From Massilia sp. R2A-15 (GTDB lineage Bacteria > Pseudomonadota > Gammaproteobacteria > Burkholderiales > Burkholderiaceae_D): 64,000 bases of DNA. This document shows, one piece after another, positions 18,357 to 27,620 of the stretch (position 1 is the stretch's first letter; each line of letters starts with the position of its first letter). The notes beneath the pieces are model-generated. The model saw nothing but the letters and a program-made list of their open reading frames with translations, made no database searches and was not told the DNA's origin. A program made the translations under genes and the position numbers. Location of the stretch: contig NZ_CP131935.1 in NCBI RefSeq assembly GCF_030704305.1, positions 3,658,001 to 3,722,000 on the forward strand, read 5' to 3'.

Positions 18357-19625
18357 TTAGTAAATATGACGTCGCAACAGTTCAACCGTGCGCGCCGTCG
18401 CGCCGCGATGGCGGTTGGCGAACGCCGCGGCGCGCTGGCCCATCGCGGCGCGCGCGGCGCCGTCATCCAGCAGCGTTGACGCCTGCAGCAGCATGTCGCC
18501 GGCATCGCGCACGCGCCGGGCGGCGCCCGCCTCCACCGCCTCGTCGCTGATCTGGGCGAAATTGAACGTGTGCTCGCCGATCAGCACCGGCTTGCCCAGC
18601 GCGCAGGCCTCGATCAGGTTCTGGCCGCCCAGCGGCAGCAGGCTGCCACCGATGAAGGCGCAGTCGCTGGCGGCGAAATAGGCGAACATCTCGCCCATCG
18701 AGTCGCCCAGCATCACCTGGACGTCCGCATCCACCGAGCCGTCCCCGGAGCGGCGCGCCAGCGCCAAGCCGCGCGCCTGGGCCATCTTCGCCACGTCGTC
18801 GAAGCGCTGCGGGTGGCGCGGCACGATCAGCAGCAGCATGCCGGCCGGGCGCGCATCCATGCGCAGGAAAGCGTCGAGGATCAGCGCCTCCTCGCCGTCG
18901 CGCGTGCTGGCGCACAGCAGCACCGGCCGCGCACCGATACGCCCGCGCAGCGCAGCGCCGGCGTCCACCGCGGCGGGCGGCACCACCACGTCGAACTTGA
19001 TGCTGCCGGTGACTTCGACGTTCGGCACGCCGAGCGAACGCACACGGCGCGCATCGTCCTCGGTCTGCGCGGCGACCAGCGTGATCGCGCGCGCCGCGTC
19101 GGTCATCAGCTTGCCGAAGCGGCCGGCGCGCCGCAGCGAGCGCTCCGACAGGCGCGCGTTGACCAGGGCGACCGGCACGCCGCGCTTCGCGCACACTGCG
19201 ATCAGGTTCGGCCACACCTCGGTCTCCATCAGGATGCAGATGCGCGGCGTGAAGTGGCGCATGAAGCGCAACACCATCGGCGCCAGGTCGTACGGCAGGT
19301 AGGACTGCTGGAAACGGATGCCGTGGCGCGCGAACAGCGCGGCGCCAGTGGCGCGGCCGGTCGGCGTCATGTGGGTCATCAGGATGCGGCTTTCGGGATA
19401 GGCCGCCATCAGCGCGTCCACCAGCGGCTCGGCGGCGCGCGTCTCGCCCACCGACACCGCGTGGATCCAGATGGTATGCCAGCCGGCGCCCTGGTCGCCG
19501 TAGTGGCCCAGCCGCTCGCCCAGGTGTTTGCGGTAGCCGGGCTCGCGCAGGCCGCGCCACCACAGGCGTCCCAGCACCAGCGGCAGCGCCAGGCGCCACA
19601 GCAGCGAATACGTCGAACGGTTCAT
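18357..19625 (-). CDS. waaA: 3-deoxy-D-manno-octulosonic acid (Kdo) transferase
   Basis: The 422-residue glycosyltransferase attaches Kdo to lipid A at the inner membrane, the first step of the LPS core. It has the N-terminal membrane anchor (LLWRLALPLVLGRLWWRGLREPGY), the conserved IWIHAVSVGETRAAEPL, ILMETEVWPN and, near the C-terminus, FIGGSLLPLGGQNLIEACALGKPVLIGEHTFNF. Length matches WaaA. The ATG at 19625 overlaps the waaC stop by four bases (ATGA), so both are made from one transcript. Confidence 0.96.
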   Translation of the reverse strand: MNRSTYSLLWRLALPLVLGRLWWRGLREPGYRKHLGERLGHYGDQGAGWHTIWIHAVSVGETRAAEPLVDALMAAYPESRILMTHMTPTGRATGAALFARHGIRFQQSYLPYDLAPMVLRFMRHFTPRICILMETEVWPNLIAVCAKRGVPVALVNARLSERSLRRAGRFGKLMTDAARAITLVAAQTEDDARRVRSLGVPNVEVTGSIKFDVVVPPAAVDAGAALRGRIGARPVLLCASTRDGEEALILDAFLRMDARPAGMLLLIVPRHPQRFDDVAKMAQARGLALARRSGDGSVDADVQVMLGDSMGEMFAYFAASDCAFIGGSLLPLGGQNLIEACALGKPVLIGEHTFNFAQISDEAVEAGAARRVRDAGDMLLQASTLLDDGAARAAMGQRAAAFANRHRGATARTVELLRRHIY

Positions 19626-20602
19626 GCGGCGCCGATCAGGCGCGCGCAGGCGCTGGCCACGTCGTCCACCGACGGCGGTTGCCCCTTGTCGCCCAGGTTG
19701 ATGATGCGCGGCGACCAGTTGCCTTCGGTCTTCCACTTCGGCGAGTCGCAATACAGCTCGATGGTCGGGCGCAGGAAGGCCGCGGCGATGTGCGTCAGGC
19801 CGGTGTCGACGCCGATCGCCAGCGCCGCATTACGCGCCAGCGTCACCGCTTCCATCATCGACAGCTTCGGCAGCACGATCGCGTTCGGCATGCCGTCGGC
19901 GATCAGTTCGGCCTCGCGCTTTTCGTCTTCCGAGCCCCACGCCAGCAGCACCGGCATCGGCGCCAGCGCGCGGCCGGTGGCGATCCAGTTCGCGGCCGGC
20001 CATTTCTTGGCGGCGCGCGCGGTGCCGTGGAAGAACACCGCGTACGGCGCCTCCGGCATCCAGTGCGGGCGCTGCGACTGGTCGGGGCCCGGCAGTCCGA
20101 AGTCGGGCGGTGTATCGACCCCATAGCCGAGCGCCGCGCCGGCCACCAGGCGCCCGCGCGCCACCGCGTGGGTGCGCGGGTCGAGCGCGATGCTGTCGGT
20201 GTGGAAGATGCGCGAGATGCCCTCGTAGCCGGAGCCTTCGCTGCCGTTGGCCAGGCCGACCTTGCGCCCGCCCGGCGCCAGCCGCGCGGCGCCCATGATC
20301 ACGCCGGTCTTCAGCAGCCCCTGGGTGTCGAACACGTAGTCGTAGCGTTCGGCGCGCAGGGCGCGGAAGAAGGCGGCGATTTCGGCGCGCGTCGCTTTCG
20401 AGCCAAGGCTCTTGCGCCAGCGCCGCAGCGCGAACGGAATGATGTTGCGGACGTGGGGATTGAGGCGCACGAGGCTGACGTAGCCCTCTTCCACCACCCA
20501 GTCGATCGTCGCGCCGGGATGGCGGCGCAGGATATCGGCCACCATGGGCAGATTGTGCAGGACATCGCCCAGCGACGACACGCGTACCAGCAGGATCTTC
20601 AA
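19622..20602 (-). CDS. waaC: Lipopolysaccharide heptosyltransferase I
   Basis: The 326-residue GT-B enzyme adds the first L-glycero-D-manno-heptose to Kdo2-lipid A. Family features are KILLVRVSSLGDVLHNLPMVADI at the N-terminus, DWVVEEGYVSLVRLNP, YDYVFDTQGLLKTGVIMGAARL, and the C-terminal VDTGLTHIAAAF with the donor-binding region. It forms an operon with waaA downstream and phosphomannomutase upstream (13 bases apart). Confidence 0.95.
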   Translation of the reverse strand: MKILLVRVSSLGDVLHNLPMVADILRRHPGATIDWVVEEGYVSLVRLNPHVRNIIPFALRRWRKSLGSKATRAEIAAFFRALRAERYDYVFDTQGLLKTGVIMGAARLAPGGRKVGLANGSEGSGYEGISRIFHTDSIALDPRTHAVARGRLVAGAALGYGVDTPPDFGLPGPDQSQRPHWMPEAPYAVFFHGTARAAKKWPAANWIATGRALAPMPVLLAWGSEDEKREAELIADGMPNAIVLPKLSMMEAVTLARNAALAIGVDTGLTHIAAAFLRPTIELYCDSPKWKTEGNWSPRIINLGDKGQPPSVDDVASACARLIGAA

Positions 20603-20615
20603 GAGCGGCCTTGCA

Positions 20616-21995
20616 TCAGAATGGAAGCTTCGCGTCCGGCCGGACGGCCAGGATCGCGCGCTGGAATTGGGCCTGGATGCGCGCCAGCGCGGCCGGGGTC
20701 TCGGCCTCGAAGCGCATCGCCACCACCGGCGTGGTGTTCGACGAGCGCGCCAGGCCGAAGCCGTCGGCGTACTCGACGCGCAGGCCGTCGATCGTGATGA
20801 TGCGCTCGCTGCCGGCGAACGGGTCGCGGCGCAACTGGTCGATCAGGGCGACATTCTCGCCTTCGGCCAGTTGCAGGTGCAGCTCCGGCGTGCTGTCCGA
20901 CTGCGGCAGCGCGTTGAGCAGCGCCGAAGGGTCGGCCACGCGGGTCAGCAGCTCGAGCAGGCGCGCGCCGGCATACAGGCCGTCGTCGAAACCGTACCAG
21001 CGGTCGGAGAAGAAGATATGGCCGCTCATTTCGCCGCCCAGCGGGGCGCCGGTTTCGCGCAGCCTGGCCTTGATCAGCGAGTGGCCGGTCTGGCACATCA
21101 GCGGCTCGCCGCCGTGGCTGGCGATCCACGGCGCCAGGTGGCGCGTGCATTTGACGTCGTACAGGATCTGCGCGCCCGGATGGCGGGTCAGCACGTCCGC
21201 CGCGAACAGCATCAGCTGGCGGTCCGGATAGATGATCTGGCCGTCCTTGGCGACAACGCCGAGACGGTCGCCGTCGCCGTCGAAGGCGATGCCGAATTCC
21301 GCGTCGCCGGAGCGCAGGCATTCGATCAGGTCCCGCAGGTTCTCGGGATGGGCCGGATCCGGGTGGTGGTTGGGGAAGCGGCCGTCGACCTCGCAGAACA
21401 GTTCGATCACTTCGCAGCCCATGGCGCGAAACAGGTCGCCGGCGAAGGCGCCGGCCACGCCGTTGCCGCAGTCGACCGCGATCTTGATCGGGCGCGCGAT
21501 CTTCACGTCGCCGATGATGCGGGCGAGGTACGCGTCGCGGATGTCATGGGTGGCGTAGCCGCCCTGCCGCGCCGCCACCTGGCCGTCATGGACGGCGATG
21601 TCGCGGTACAGCGCGGTGATGGTCTCGCCGTGGATCGCTTCCCCGGCCAGCACCATCTTGAAACCGTTGTAGTCGGGCGGGTTGTGGCTGCCCGTGACCA
21701 TGACGCCGGAGGTCGCGCCGGTCACACTGGTGGCGAAGTAGAGCATCGGGGTCGCCACCACGCCCAGGTCGGTTACGTCGACGCCGGCCGCCTGCAGGCC
21801 CTGCACCAGCGCGCCGGCCAGTTCCGGCCCGGACAGGCGGCCGTCGCGCCCGATCACCACCTTGCGCTCGCCCTTCGCCAGCACGGCCCGGCCGAACGCC
21901 TGGCCGACCTGGCGCGCCACGCCGGCGTCGAGGGTCTTGCCGATCACGCCGCGAATGTCGTACGCCTTGAATATCGATGTTGAAAGCGCCACCAT
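20616..21995 (-). CDS. Phosphomannomutase/phosphoglucomutase
   Basis: The 459-residue alpha-D-phosphohexomutase has all family sites: FKAYDIRGVIGK at the N-terminus, the phosphoserine loop VTGSHNPPDYNG (Ser near 107), the magnesium loop FDGDGDRLG, the sugar loop GGEMSGHIFF, and a C-terminal phosphate-binding loop with RSSNTTP. It interconverts 1- and 6-phosphates of mannose or glucose, providing precursors for LPS and exopolysaccharide (ManB/AlgC type). It begins the waaC-waaA operon. Confidence 0.95.
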   Translation of the reverse strand: MVALSTSIFKAYDIRGVIGKTLDAGVARQVGQAFGRAVLAKGERKVVIGRDGRLSGPELAGALVQGLQAAGVDVTDLGVVATPMLYFATSVTGATSGVMVTGSHNPPDYNGFKMVLAGEAIHGETITALYRDIAVHDGQVAARQGGYATHDIRDAYLARIIGDVKIARPIKIAVDCGNGVAGAFAGDLFRAMGCEVIELFCEVDGRFPNHHPDPAHPENLRDLIECLRSGDAEFGIAFDGDGDRLGVVAKDGQIIYPDRQLMLFAADVLTRHPGAQILYDVKCTRHLAPWIASHGGEPLMCQTGHSLIKARLRETGAPLGGEMSGHIFFSDRWYGFDDGLYAGARLLELLTRVADPSALLNALPQSDSTPELHLQLAEGENVALIDQLRRDPFAGSERIITIDGLRVEYADGFGLARSSNTTPVVAMRFEAETPAALARIQAQFQRAILAVRPDAKLPF

Positions 21996-22146
21996 GAATT
22001 ATTTACCTTGCGCGAAACGGGCCGGATCGGGGAATTGCGCGCACCATCCTGGAGAAAGGAGCGGCGGCGACGGGAATGTGGGGGGTATTGTAGCGGCAAG
22101 CGGGGTGCTTGGGAAATGCGCACCCGCGGATCTCGCCGCTATCGGG

Positions 22147-22173
22147 CGGAAAACCGGAAATACCGGTTTTCCG
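22147..22173 (-). terminator. Hairpin after the H-NS-like gene
   Basis: Perfect 11-bp arms (CGGAAAACCGG and CCGGTTTTCCG) flank a 5-base loop, starting six bases past the stop of the H-NS-like gene. The transcript lacks a following U-run, so it is an imperfect intrinsic terminator or an mRNA-stabilising stem. Confidence 0.7.
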
Positions 22174-22179
22174 GGAGAA

Positions 22180-22491
22180 TCACACGCGCAGCTTGTCGAT
22201 CGATTTGCCGCCTTCGACCCATTCCTTGACCCATTTAGGCTGGCGGCCGCGGCCGGTCCATTGTTGCGACGCATTATCCGGATGGCGGAAACGCACCGCG
22301 ACGGTTCCGGTCTTGGCGCGCACGCCGGCGCCGATCAGGTCCTTCAATGGTACGCCGACGCTTTGGGCGATTGCCAGGATCTGCTCGCGCGCTTTGGCCA
22401 CTTCCTGGTGCTCGCGCTTTTTCATTTCCTGCTTGATCTGGTCTTGCAGATTACGCAAATCGCCGACCGACATATTTGACAGATCCATCAT
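22180..22491 (-). CDS. H-NS family nucleoid protein
   Basis: The 103-residue protein has an N-terminal coiled-coil oligomerisation helix (MSVGDLRNLQDQIKQEMKKREHQEVAKAREQILAIAQ, residues about 7-43) and the H-NS C-terminal DNA-binding motif (RFRHPDNASQQWTGRGRQPKWV). Such proteins bind curved, AT-rich DNA and silence transcription. Length is slightly short of E. coli H-NS but usual for the betaproteobacterial forms. AAGGA stands ahead of the ATG at 22491. It probably is monocistronic, with the hairpin at 22147 ending it. Confidence 0.92.
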   Translation of the reverse strand: MMDLSNMSVGDLRNLQDQIKQEMKKREHQEVAKAREQILAIAQSVGVPLKDLIGAGVRAKTGTVAVRFRHPDNASQQWTGRGRQPKWVKEWVEGGKSIDKLRV

Positions 22492-22571
22492 CGTTCCTTA
22501 AGAGTTGGGTTTAAACGCCATTAGCAAAAATCTCACCAATTGTCGCAATATACTACAACCACATTTAAATG

Positions 22572-23666
22572 CTAGTCCTTCTTGCTCCAAATGAGCCAGC
22601 GCGGCGACTTGAATCGAACAATACGCGCATACAGCCATACGTAGGTGACGATAAACAATAAACAGAACGCTATCAGGACTTCGGTATGTCGCCAGAATAC
22701 CGTGGCCGGAATTACCGCCATCAGCGATAGCATCCATAAATAAGGCGAGGTCAGGGCGTTTCGCCGCACCAGCGCGCGCCCTTCCTTCCGGCCCACCGCC
22801 CATTGCACCACGCGCCGGAAAATCAGGCTATGCAGGTGAATACCGTCGGGCATCGCGGGCGAGGTGCCGCGCACAAACATGCGGCGATAAGCGGAAAATA
22901 CCGTTTCGAATGCCGGATAAATCAGCAGCAATACCGCGTACCACGTCGATACCTGCGGATTGCGCACCACCAGCAGCAGCGCCAGCTCGCCCAGCACGAA
23001 GCCGAGGAAGTAGGCGCCGCCGTCGCCGAGGAATATCAGTCCGACCGGATAATTCCAGATCAGGAAACCGGCGGTGGCGCCGGCCACGATCAGCGCGGTG
23101 ACCACCACGAAAACATCGCCCACCTGCGCCGCGACATAGGCGAGCGACATCAGCATGCAAATGGTGACCACGCTGGCCAGTCCGTTAAACCCGTCGATGA
23201 TATTGACGGCATTTGCAATTCCCGCCACCGCCAGCACCGTCAGCGGCAATATCAGCCAGGCGTGGCGCAGCTGCCAGGAGCCGAAAGGAATATCGATACG
23301 GTCGAGCCTGGCGTCTATCAGGTAATACGCCAGCAGCGCCGCCGCCATGGTTAATAGCAGGCGCCGGGCCGCACTCACTTTGCCGGTATAGTCTTCCGCT
23401 ATTCCACCCATAAAGGCGATTGAGGAACACAGCAGCAGGGATAACAGCGGATTCGCCAGCGCCGTTACCCGCCAGATCGAAATGGCGGCGCCGCACAAAA
23501 CCGCTATAAAAATTGGAATACCGCCAATTCGCGCCACCTTATGCGCGTGGACTTTCTGTACCGCGGCGAAATCCGAATCGAGCGCACGCCCATGCAAACG
23601 CACCTGCTTGATCACGAACAGGGTCAACAGGGCCGAAAAAAAGAAGCTGACGAGAAAAGAAAACAT
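22572..23666 (-). CDS. WecA/TagO-type undecaprenyl-phosphate glycosyltransferase
   Basis: The 364-residue integral membrane protein of the MraY/WecA superfamily moves a hexosamine 1-phosphate to undecaprenyl phosphate, starting O-antigen or exopolysaccharide synthesis. About ten hydrophobic segments are visible. Diagnostic sites are VHAHKVARIGGIPIF, NAVNIIDGFNGLA (Asp-rich magnesium site), FLGDGGAYFLGFVLGE, and the HIHxx-type loop GIHLHSLIFRR. It lies directly downstream of rfbC on the same strand. The exact sugar donor is not deducible. Confidence 0.9.
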   Translation of the reverse strand: MFSFLVSFFFSALLTLFVIKQVRLHGRALDSDFAAVQKVHAHKVARIGGIPIFIAVLCGAAISIWRVTALANPLLSLLLCSSIAFMGGIAEDYTGKVSAARRLLLTMAAALLAYYLIDARLDRIDIPFGSWQLRHAWLILPLTVLAVAGIANAVNIIDGFNGLASVVTICMLMSLAYVAAQVGDVFVVVTALIVAGATAGFLIWNYPVGLIFLGDGGAYFLGFVLGELALLLVVRNPQVSTWYAVLLLIYPAFETVFSAYRRMFVRGTSPAMPDGIHLHSLIFRRVVQWAVGRKEGRALVRRNALTSPYLWMLSLMAVIPATVFWRHTEVLIAFCLLFIVTYVWLYARIVRFKSPRWLIWSKKD

Positions 23667-23815
23667 TTATTTTTCTATAAAATCCGGCATGCGCCGCGCG
23701 GCATTGCGGGGTGCGTCATTGCGCCGCCCTTATTCGGAAACCCGTTTCGGTTTTATCGGTGGCGCACGCAGGCGCGTCCGCCATTTCCACGTCGGGCGCC
23801 AATGCGGCGCATTCT

Positions 23816-24361
23816 TTACGAGAATACTTCGGCGTCCGCCAGCAGCGTTCCACGGCTGTCCTTGGCCGACACGATCGGCTCGCCCGTCAGCGGCCAGTCG
23901 ATCGCCAGCGCCGGATCGCTCCACAGGATCGAGCGTTCGTATTCGGGCGCCCAGTAATCGGTGCTCTTGTACTGGCATTCGGCGCTGTCGCTGGTGACGA
24001 CGAAGCCGTGCGCGAAACCGGGCGGAACCCAGATCTGGCGCCGGTTTTCGGCCGACAGCTCGACGCCGACCCAGCGCCCGAAAAACGGCGACGCCGCGCG
24101 CAGGTCGAGCACCACGTCGAACACCGTTCCGGCGGTAACGCGCACCAGTTTCCCCTGCGGCTGGCTGATCTGGTAGTGCAGTCCGCGCAATACGCCCCTG
24201 GCCGATTTCGAGTGATTGTCCTGAACGAAATTGACGCGCTGGCCGGTGATTTCCTCGAACCGGCGCGCATTGAAGCTTTCGAAGAAGAAGCCGCGCTGGT
24301 CGCCGTACACCTGGGGATCCAGCACCAGCACTTCGGGGATTGCGGTCGGAGTGACTTTCAT
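23816..24361 (-). CDS. rfbC: dTDP-4-dehydrorhamnose 3,5-epimerase
   Basis: The 181-residue cupin-fold epimerase makes dTDP-L-rhamnose precursor. It has the family signature FVQDNHSKSARGVLRGLHYQ (catalytic His), then GKLVRVTAGTVFDVVLDLR, and IWVPPGFAHGF. RfbA, rfbB and rfbD are not beside it, so the pathway must be completed elsewhere. The ATG at 24361 was chosen because an upstream in-frame start would add 40 residues not found in the family. It is divergent from apaH with a 118-base shared promoter region. Confidence 0.95.
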   Translation of the reverse strand: MKVTPTAIPEVLVLDPQVYGDQRGFFFESFNARRFEEITGQRVNFVQDNHSKSARGVLRGLHYQISQPQGKLVRVTAGTVFDVVLDLRAASPFFGRWVGVELSAENRRQIWVPPGFAHGFVVTSDSAECQYKSTDYWAPEYERSILWSDPALAIDWPLTGEPIVSAKDSRGTLLADAEVFS

Positions 24362-24479
24362 GGGATTGACCTTGTAGAGTAAAACGCGGCCGAGCTTTCC
24401 GCGCATTGCTGATCGTGCATGTGACGAAAACCCAATTCTATGTGAAACTTGCGCCCCACCGTCATTAATTCGCCGCCCC

Positions 24480-25331
24480 ATGAAAACCTATGCCATCGGC
24501 GACCTGCAAGGTTGCATGCACGAAGCCCAGCTCCTGCTCGACCGGATCGCTCTCGACGCCGGCGGCGACTGCGCGATCGTGTTCGTCGGCGACCTGGTCA
24601 ACCGCGGCCCCGCCTCGCTCGACGCGCTGCGCAAGGTTGCGGCGCTGTGCGAAAGCAGCGGAGGACGCATCGAGGCGGTGCTCGGCAATCACGACCTGCA
24701 CCTGCTGGCGGTGGCCTGCGGCGCGCAGAAGGCGTCGAAGTCGGACACCTTCGACGAGATCCTCGCCGCGCCCGACCGCGATGCGCTGATGGACTGGCTG
24801 CGGCGCCGTCCGCTGGCGGTGATGGCCGGCCAGCACCTGCTGTTCCATGCCGGCGTGCTGCCGCAGTGGACGGCCGGCCAGGCGATGGCGCTGGCGGCGG
24901 AAGTGCAGGCCGTGCTGCGCGGCCCGGACTGGCGCGACTTCCTCGGCCAGATGTACGGCAACCAGCCGGACCGCTGGGACGACAGCCTGGCGGGCGTGGC
25001 GCGCTGGCGCTGCATCGTCAACGCATTCACGCGCATGCGTTTTTGCACGCCCGACGGCGTGATGGTGTTCGGCCACAAGGAGAATGCGGGCGCGCCGGAA
25101 GGCTCGGGCCTGCTGCCGTGGTTCGAGCTGCCGGGCCGACGCACGTTGGACGTCACGGTGGTGTTCGGCCACTGGTCCGCGCTCGGGCTGCTGCTGCGCG
25201 ATGACGTGATTGGGCTCGACAGCGGCTGCGTGTGGGGCGGGAAGCTCTCCGCCGTCTGCCTGGAGAACCGCGCGCTGCTGCAGGTCGATTGCCCCGAGTA
25301 CCAGCAGCACGCCGGCAAAGAGAAAGGCTAG
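24480..25331 (+). CDS. apaH: Bis(5'-nucleosyl)-tetraphosphatase, symmetrical
   Basis: The 283-residue metallophosphatase hydrolyses Ap4A to two ADP and can decap Np4-RNA. Metal-binding motifs are AIGDLQG, FVGDLVNRGP and GNHDLHL, followed by HAGVLPQW. Length is normal. There is no clear ribosome binding site ahead of the ATG. The gene overlaps the convergent acyltransferase at their stop codons, which share CTAG at 25328-25331. Confidence 0.95.
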   Translation: MKTYAIGDLQGCMHEAQLLLDRIALDAGGDCAIVFVGDLVNRGPASLDALRKVAALCESSGGRIEAVLGNHDLHLLAVACGAQKASKSDTFDEILAAPDRDALMDWLRRRPLAVMAGQHLLFHAGVLPQWTAGQAMALAAEVQAVLRGPDWRDFLGQMYGNQPDRWDDSLAGVARWRCIVNAFTRMRFCTPDGVMVFGHKENAGAPEGSGLLPWFELPGRRTLDVTVVFGHWSALGLLLRDDVIGLDSGCVWGGKLSAVCLENRALLQVDCPEYQQHAGKEKG

Positions 25332-26086
25332 CGCGCCAGCGCCCGCGCCACCGCCTGCTGCGCACTGTCGGCAAGCTCGCGCCGGTGCGCGCCGCGCGCG
25401 TCGAGCGGCGCCAGGCATTCCAGCCGCGCGCAAATGGGCGGCCCCGAAAGGATCGCCATCATGCTGGCGGCGAAGCTCATGTCGCCGGTGAAGTCCACCG
25501 TCGGATGCAGCCCGCCGGCGTCATCGACGTACGCGATTGCGTACGGCTGCACCATCACCTTGGCGTCGATCGCCGCTTCGAACAGGTTGGCGTGGAACGG
25601 CAGGATCCCGCCCTGCGCCGCGGTGGTCCCCTCCGGGAAGAACGCCACCCGCTCGCCCTGCTGCAGGCTGGTGACGATGCCCTTGAAGGTGTGGCGCAGG
25701 TCGCGCCGGCTGCCGCGCGCGATGAACACCGTGCCGGCCTGCGCGACCAGCCATCCCAGCACCGGCCACGAACGGATCTCGGCCTTGGCGACGAAGCGGC
25801 ATGGCTGCAGCGAATTGATGACGAAGATGTCGAGCCAGGAGACATGGTTGGCGACCACCAGCGCGTGCTCGAGCGCTTCGCCCTGCTGCTCGACGGTCAC
25901 GCCGCAGATGGCCAGCAGGCGGCGCGACCAGCGACGGATCTGCGCGTCGCGGCGCACGGCGCCGGCGAACGGAAACACCAGCGCGCAGATGGTGAGGCCC
26001 TGGAACAAATGGAGGAAGACGCGGAACAGGCGGAAGGCGGACTGGATATTCAAATGACACCAATGGATGACGGCTGGTGCAGTCAT
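25328..26086 (-). CDS. Lysophospholipid acyltransferase (PlsC family)
   Basis: The 252-residue protein has one N-terminal hydrophobic helix (LFRVFLHLFQGLTICALVFPFAGAV), the motif NHVSWLDIF (NHX4D-type acyltransferase block I), and FPEGTT (block III). It presumably acylates a lysophospholipid at the inner membrane. The ATG at 26086 was selected; the longer in-frame N-terminus would be translated from the family B repeat at 26198-26285 and is not part of the protein. Its end overlaps apaH by four bases, leaving no space for a terminator. Confidence 0.87.
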   Translation of the reverse strand: MTAPAVIHWCHLNIQSAFRLFRVFLHLFQGLTICALVFPFAGAVRRDAQIRRWSRRLLAICGVTVEQQGEALEHALVVANHVSWLDIFVINSLQPCRFVAKAEIRSWPVLGWLVAQAGTVFIARGSRRDLRHTFKGIVTSLQQGERVAFFPEGTTAAQGGILPFHANLFEAAIDAKVMVQPYAIAYVDDAGGLHPTVDFTGDMSFAASMMAILSGPPICARLECLAPLDARGAHRRELADSAQQAVARALAR

Positions 26087-26197
26087 CGCGCTGCGCAGCA
26101 GCAGGATTTTACCGTCATGCGCGGCGCCGCGCGACCAAAACAGCCGCGCGGCGCCTGCGACTGTGGTGTTTTTGCGGTCGGGGTTGGAATTTGCGCC

Positions 26198-26285
26198 GTC
26201 GTACCTGCGAAGGCAGGTACCCATAGTGAGCGCGCTTTTCCACGACTGCATGCTCGGCATGGATACCCGCCTGCGCGGGTATGAC
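26198..26285. repeat. Family B REP-like element (complete copy)
   Basis: This 88-bp element carries two inverted hairpin arms. The left arm GTCGTACCTGCGAAGG continues as GCAGGTACCCAT, containing an 8-bp hairpin GTACCTGC/GCAGGTAC. The right arm is a diverged inverse (ATGGATACCCGCCTGCGCGG continuing into GTATGAC). It lies between pyrC' and the acyltransferase, upstream of both on the minus strand of the latter. The left arm is an intact match to the IS110 target found at 46810. Confidence 0.85.
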
Positions 26286-26336
26286 GGTCTAAAGGTCAAC
26301 GGGCCTTTGTGCGACGCCCACTTGACTCCTCAAGCA

Positions 26337-27620
26337 TCAGCGCAGCTTGCGCTCCCACGCCACCTGGCCGGCCACGATGGTGGCCATCACCTGCCCTGCC
26401 AGCTCGTAGCCGGCGAACGGCGTGTGCTTGCCCTGGCTGGCCAGCGCCTGGCGCTCGACCTTCCAGCGCGCCGCCGGATCGAACAGCACCACGTCCGCCA
26501 AGGCGCCCACGTCGAGCCGGCCGGCCGCCAGGCCCGCTACCCGCGCGGCGTCGCAGGTTACCTTGGACAGCGCCAGCGGCAGCGCGCCGCCATGGTCGTC
26601 GGCCCACTTCAGCGTCAGCGACAGCAGCAGTTCCAGCCCGGTGGCGCCGGGCGAGGCTTCGCCGAACGGCAGCAGTTTCTCGTCGTCGTCCACCGGCGTG
26701 TGGTCCGAGCAGACCGCGTCGATCAGCCCGTCGGCCAGGCCCGCGCGGATCGCGTCGCGGTCGCGCTGGCTGCGAAACGGCGGCGTCACGCGCGCGTTCG
26801 AATCGAAGAAGCCGATGTCGGCGTCGGTCATGTGGATGTGGTGCACGCCGACGTCGCAGGTGACGGGCAGCCCTTCCTTCTTGGCCGCGCGCACCAGTTC
26901 GAGGCCGGCGGCGGACGACATGCGGCACAGGTGCACGCGCGCGCCGGTGGCCCGCACCAGTTCGAAGATGGTGTGCAGCGCGATCGTCTCGGACATCACC
27001 GGCACGCCGGCCAGGCCCAGGCGCGAGGCCAGCGGACCGCTGTGGGCGATGCCGCCGCGGCCGATGTGCGCGTCCTGCGGGCGCAGCCAGACGGTGTAGT
27101 TGAAGGTCTTGGCATACTGCAGCGCGCGCAGCAGCACCGTGGTGTCCTCGATCGGCTCCTCGGCCTGCGCGAAGCCGATGCAGCCGGCCTCCGTCAGTTC
27201 GGCCATCTCGGTCAGCGCCTGGCCCTTCAGGCCCATCGTCAGCGCGCCCAGCGGATGCACGTGGGCCTGGTTCAGGCCGCGCGCGCGGTGCTTGAGCATT
27301 TCGACAAGGCCCGGTTCGTCCAGCACCGGATCGGTGTCGGGCGGGCACACCAGGGAGGTCACGCCGCCCTGCATCGCCGCCTGCATTTCGGACTCCAGGG
27401 TGGCCTTGTATTCGTAGCCGGGCTCGCGCAGGCGCGCCGACAGGTCCACCAGGCCGGGCGCCACCACCAGGCCGGCGGCGTCGATCGTGTGGTCGGCAAT
27501 GAAGCCGGCCGGCGCGTCGCCGACGGCGGCCACTTTGCCGTCGTCGATAAACAGGTCGCGCTTTGCGTCGATTTTATTTGCCGGGTCGATCAGCCGCCCG
27601 TTCTTGATATGCAGTTTCAT
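26337..27620 (-). CDS. Dihydroorotase-like protein PyrC' (predicted catalytically inactive)
   Basis: The 427-residue amidohydrolase-fold protein belongs to the dihydroorotase family but lacks key metal ligands. Where active enzymes have DxHxHxREPG, it reads [12 protein letters not shown], with both histidines gone, and the later DHAPH motif reads SDHTPV. In Pseudomonas a similar PyrC' (PyrX) is required as a structural partner of the aspartate carbamoyltransferase. The same role is likely here, since pyrB lies immediately upstream with a four-base overlap. The active dihydroorotase should be encoded elsewhere. Confidence 0.92.
   Translation of the reverse strand: MKLHIKNGRLIDPANKIDAKRDLFIDDGKVAAVGDAPAGFIADHTIDAAGLVVAPGLVDLSARLREPGYEYKATLESEMQAAMQGGVTSLVCPPDTDPVLDEPGLVEMLKHRARGLNQAHVHPLGALTMGLKGQALTEMAELTEAGCIGFAQAEEPIEDTTVLLRALQYAKTFNYTVWLRPQDAHIGRGGIAHSGPLASRLGLAGVPVMSETIALHTIFELVRATGARVHLCRMSSAAGLELVRAAKKEGLPVTCDVGVHHIHMTDADIGFFDSNARVTPPFRSQRDRDAIRAGLADGLIDAVCSDHTPVDDDEKLLPFGEASPGATGLELLLSLTLKWADDHGGALPLALSKVTCDAARVAGLAAGRLDVGALADVVLFDPAARWKVERQALASQGKHTPFAGYELAGQVMATIVAGQVAWERKLR

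Noticed and set aside
22147..22173. Hairpin considered as an insertion sequence end
   Set aside because: It directly follows the H-NS-like stop codon, is unique in the window and has no partner end or transposase. A terminator-like role is simpler.
26087..26299. N-terminal extension of the acyltransferase
   Set aside because: The extra 71 residues are a translation of the family B repeat (RPSYPRRRVSMPSM-like) and are not part of the acyltransferase domain. The ATG at 26086 fits the family.
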